From Allobosea sp. BK604 (GTDB lineage: Bacteria > Pseudomonadota > Alphaproteobacteria > Rhizobiales > Beijerinckiaceae): DNA of 64,000 nt. The notes under the pieces were generated by a model, which saw only the letters and a list, made by a program, of their open reading frames with translations, did not search any database and was not told the origin of the DNA. The position numbers were made by a program, and so were the translations under genes. Location: contig NZ_SLZF01000003.1 of assembly GCF_004341515.1 (NCBI RefSeq), forward strand, positions 620,001 to 684,000, in the 5' to 3' direction. This document shows positions 63,023 through 64,000 of this stretch, one piece after another (the stretch's first letter is position 1; each line of letters starts with the position of its first letter).

Positions 63023-63115
63023 CGTCATGCTCGGACTTGTCCTGAGCATCCGCGCCTTGAACAGCGCGCTTCAAGAATGAAGACGTGGATGGTCGGCACA
63101 AGGCCGACCATGACG
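63023..63115. repeat. Inverted-repeat element between Lrp gene and small exported-protein gene
   Basis: CGTCATG at the left and CATGACG at the right end enclose ~80 bp containing a perfect 9-bp hairpin (ATGGTCGGC-acaag-GCCGACCAT, 63089-63111). Typical of the 'cgtcatgctcgg...gaccatgacgg' elements. Located between converging genes; a likely terminator. Confidence 0.7.
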
Positions 63116-63139
63116 GAGAGAACCGAAAGAGCTACGCCT

Positions 63140-63487
63140 TCACCAGCCCCGCTGGCGCTTGATCATGTCCTTCTGGATCTCTTTCTGCTGCTTCCAGTAG
63201 GATTTCTGGTCCTGGCGCTGCATCTCTTGATAGTCGCGGATGCGTTCCTTGCGCGAGGTCGAGTTGCGGTAGTCGTTCCAGTCGTAATGGTCGTCATGGA
63301 CGAAATCGTCCTCGCCATCGTCGCGGAACAGGTCGCGCAGGATCGAGCGGGCCGGCTCGGCCATGGGCTCGGTCCGCAAGGGAAGCACGGGCGAGGCTGC
63401 GGTGGCCGAGCCGCGGAAGACGAGTACGGCGAGAAGGGCCAGTGTCAGGACCAGGCTGAGTCGAATCATGCTGTGAACGCTCGTCAT
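63140..63487 (-). CDS. Small exported protein of unknown function
   Basis: 115 residues. N-terminal signal peptide or anchor (~7-30, LSLVLTLALLAVLVFRGSAT). The mature part is highly charged, with FRDDGEDDFVHDDHYDWNDY followed by a basic, Gln/Lys-rich C-terminal helix (QKEIQKDMIKRQRGW). The ATG at 63487 has GGAGGG 4 nt upstream; 63469 is a second Met. Nine nt after the serine-hydrolase gene, so likely co-transcribed. No family recognised. Confidence 0.66.
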   Translation of the reverse strand: MTSVHSMIRLSLVLTLALLAVLVFRGSATAASPVLPLRTEPMAEPARSILRDLFRDDGEDDFVHDDHYDWNDYRNSTSRKERIRDYQEMQRQDQKSYWKQQKEIQKDMIKRQRGW

Positions 63488-63496
63488 CGGACCCTC

Positions 63497-64000
63497 CTAT
63501 TGCTCGGCTTGGCGGATGAAGAGATGCGGCAGCTCGGGGTTGATCCAGCGCAGCTGCGTGATCCGCCCGGCAAGGTCGCGCTCGAAGCGCATCTGGACGA
63601 AGGGCGTATCGCCGACGATCGCGACGATCTGCTCATAGCCACCGCTCGGCGAGAGCCGCGCCTGGAACAGATTCGGATCGTCCTTGTTCGCTTCGAGCAG
63701 CATGATCAGATCGGTTCGATCCAGCTTCGCCTGCAGCTTGCCGTCAACAGCCGAAACGGTCGCATCGCCCAGGACCGGCGAGACATAGGTGCCGGCAAAG
63801 GCGGCGGAGTTGGCCGGCATCGGTCCGACGACGAAACCCGCCTGCTCCTGCTTCTCCTGCTCGCGCTGCTTCTTCGACGAAGCGGCGGCCAGCGCGATAT
63901 TGTCGACCGCCGGATTGCCGAGCACGCGATCGTAGAACCACAGCCCCAGCGCATCGGCCAGGCTCGGTCCGCCGATATTGCTCAGGATCACGATGCCGGT
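63497..64000 (-). CDS. Beta-lactamase-related serine hydrolase, C-terminal part (truncated by window edge)
   Basis: The frame is open to base 64000, reading GIVILSNIGG then PSLADALGLWFYDRVLG, the typical end of a class C beta-lactamase-like serine hydrolase domain. A linker rich in Lys/Gln (SSKKQREQEKQEQA) and a DUF3471-like beta domain (AFAGTYVSPVLGDATVSAVD) follow. The catalytic SxxK lies outside the window. About 167 residues are visible. It precedes the small exported-protein gene by 9 nt. Confidence 0.72.
   Translation of the reverse strand, partial: TGIVILSNIGGPSLADALGLWFYDRVLGNPAVDNIALAAASSKKQREQEKQEQAGFVVGPMPANSAAFAGTYVSPVLGDATVSAVDGKLQAKLDRTDLIMLLEANKDDPNLFQARLSPSGGYEQIVAIVGDTPFVQMRFERDLAGRITQLRWINPELPHLFIRQAEQ

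Overview
The window is 64 kb of GC-rich alphaproteobacterial chromosome, most likely from the Hyphomicrobiales (Rhizobiales) and quite possibly a Bosea-like genus. The support is the strong GC bias at third codon positions, an Omp25/Omp31-type porin, chained ATGA-overlap operons, many ABC and TRAP uptake systems each paired with its own regulator, and several families of short intergenic palindromes of the kind scattered through this order. The genus is inferred from gene content; no 16S gene is present. Coding density is high. I see no prophage, insertion sequence, CRISPR array or rRNA. There is one tRNA (Gly, GCC).

Left part (1-16.8 kb): the 3' part of a succinate-semialdehyde dehydrogenase gene; a winged-helix/TPR regulator divergent from a small NmrA-like/membrane-protein/bestrophin group; a carbohydrate uptake operon (ROK kinase, SIS-domain isomerase or deglycase, two ABC permeases, Tat-exported binding protein) without its own ATPase and divergent from a ROK repressor; an ArsR-SRPBCC-GST operon; a RibD/DHFR-like reductase; a decayed ATC-hydrolase gene; and two outer-membrane proteins.

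Middle part (16.8-31.6 kb): two back-to-back catabolic and uptake operons. The first has a LysR regulator divergent from LeuC-like and LeuD-like dehydratase subunits, a PEP mutase/isocitrate lyase-family protein and a complete NitT/TauT-type ABC transporter, all tightly coupled. The logical substrate is a branched or unsaturated dicarboxylate. The second carries a gamma-glutamyltransferase-family enzyme, a PotD-like binding protein, a BPL_N/GATase1-like protein of unknown function, and PotA/B/C-like transporter subunits.

Chemotaxis operon (31.9-41.6 kb): STAS protein, CheY, CheA, CheW, a transmembrane MCP, a second CheW, CheR, CheB and a large soluble MCP-like coiled-coil protein.

Acid-sugar locus (41.7-49.1 kb): LacI-type regulator, TRAP transporter (DctP plus fused DctQM), VOC protein, RuBisCO-like protein and DUF1537-type kinase. 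The last two resemble the 3-oxo-isoapionate branch of apiose/apionate catabolism, but the upstream lactonase and oxidoisomerase are absent and a VOC protein is present. This is my best candidate for an undescribed pathway variant.

Right part (49.1-64 kb): a ribbon-helix-helix protein, a double-PAS hybrid histidine kinase, a general-stress-protein gene broken by a single-base frameshift behind a textbook EcfG-type promoter, a P1-family peptidase, an SDR, tRNA-Gly, a DUF2459 protein, a prolyl-tRNA editing domain, a CnoX-like thioredoxin, a Lon-N-like protein, an MFS transporter, a 2-oxoacid dehydrogenase E1/transketolase divergent from an Lrp regulator, and the C-terminal part of a serine hydrolase running off the end.
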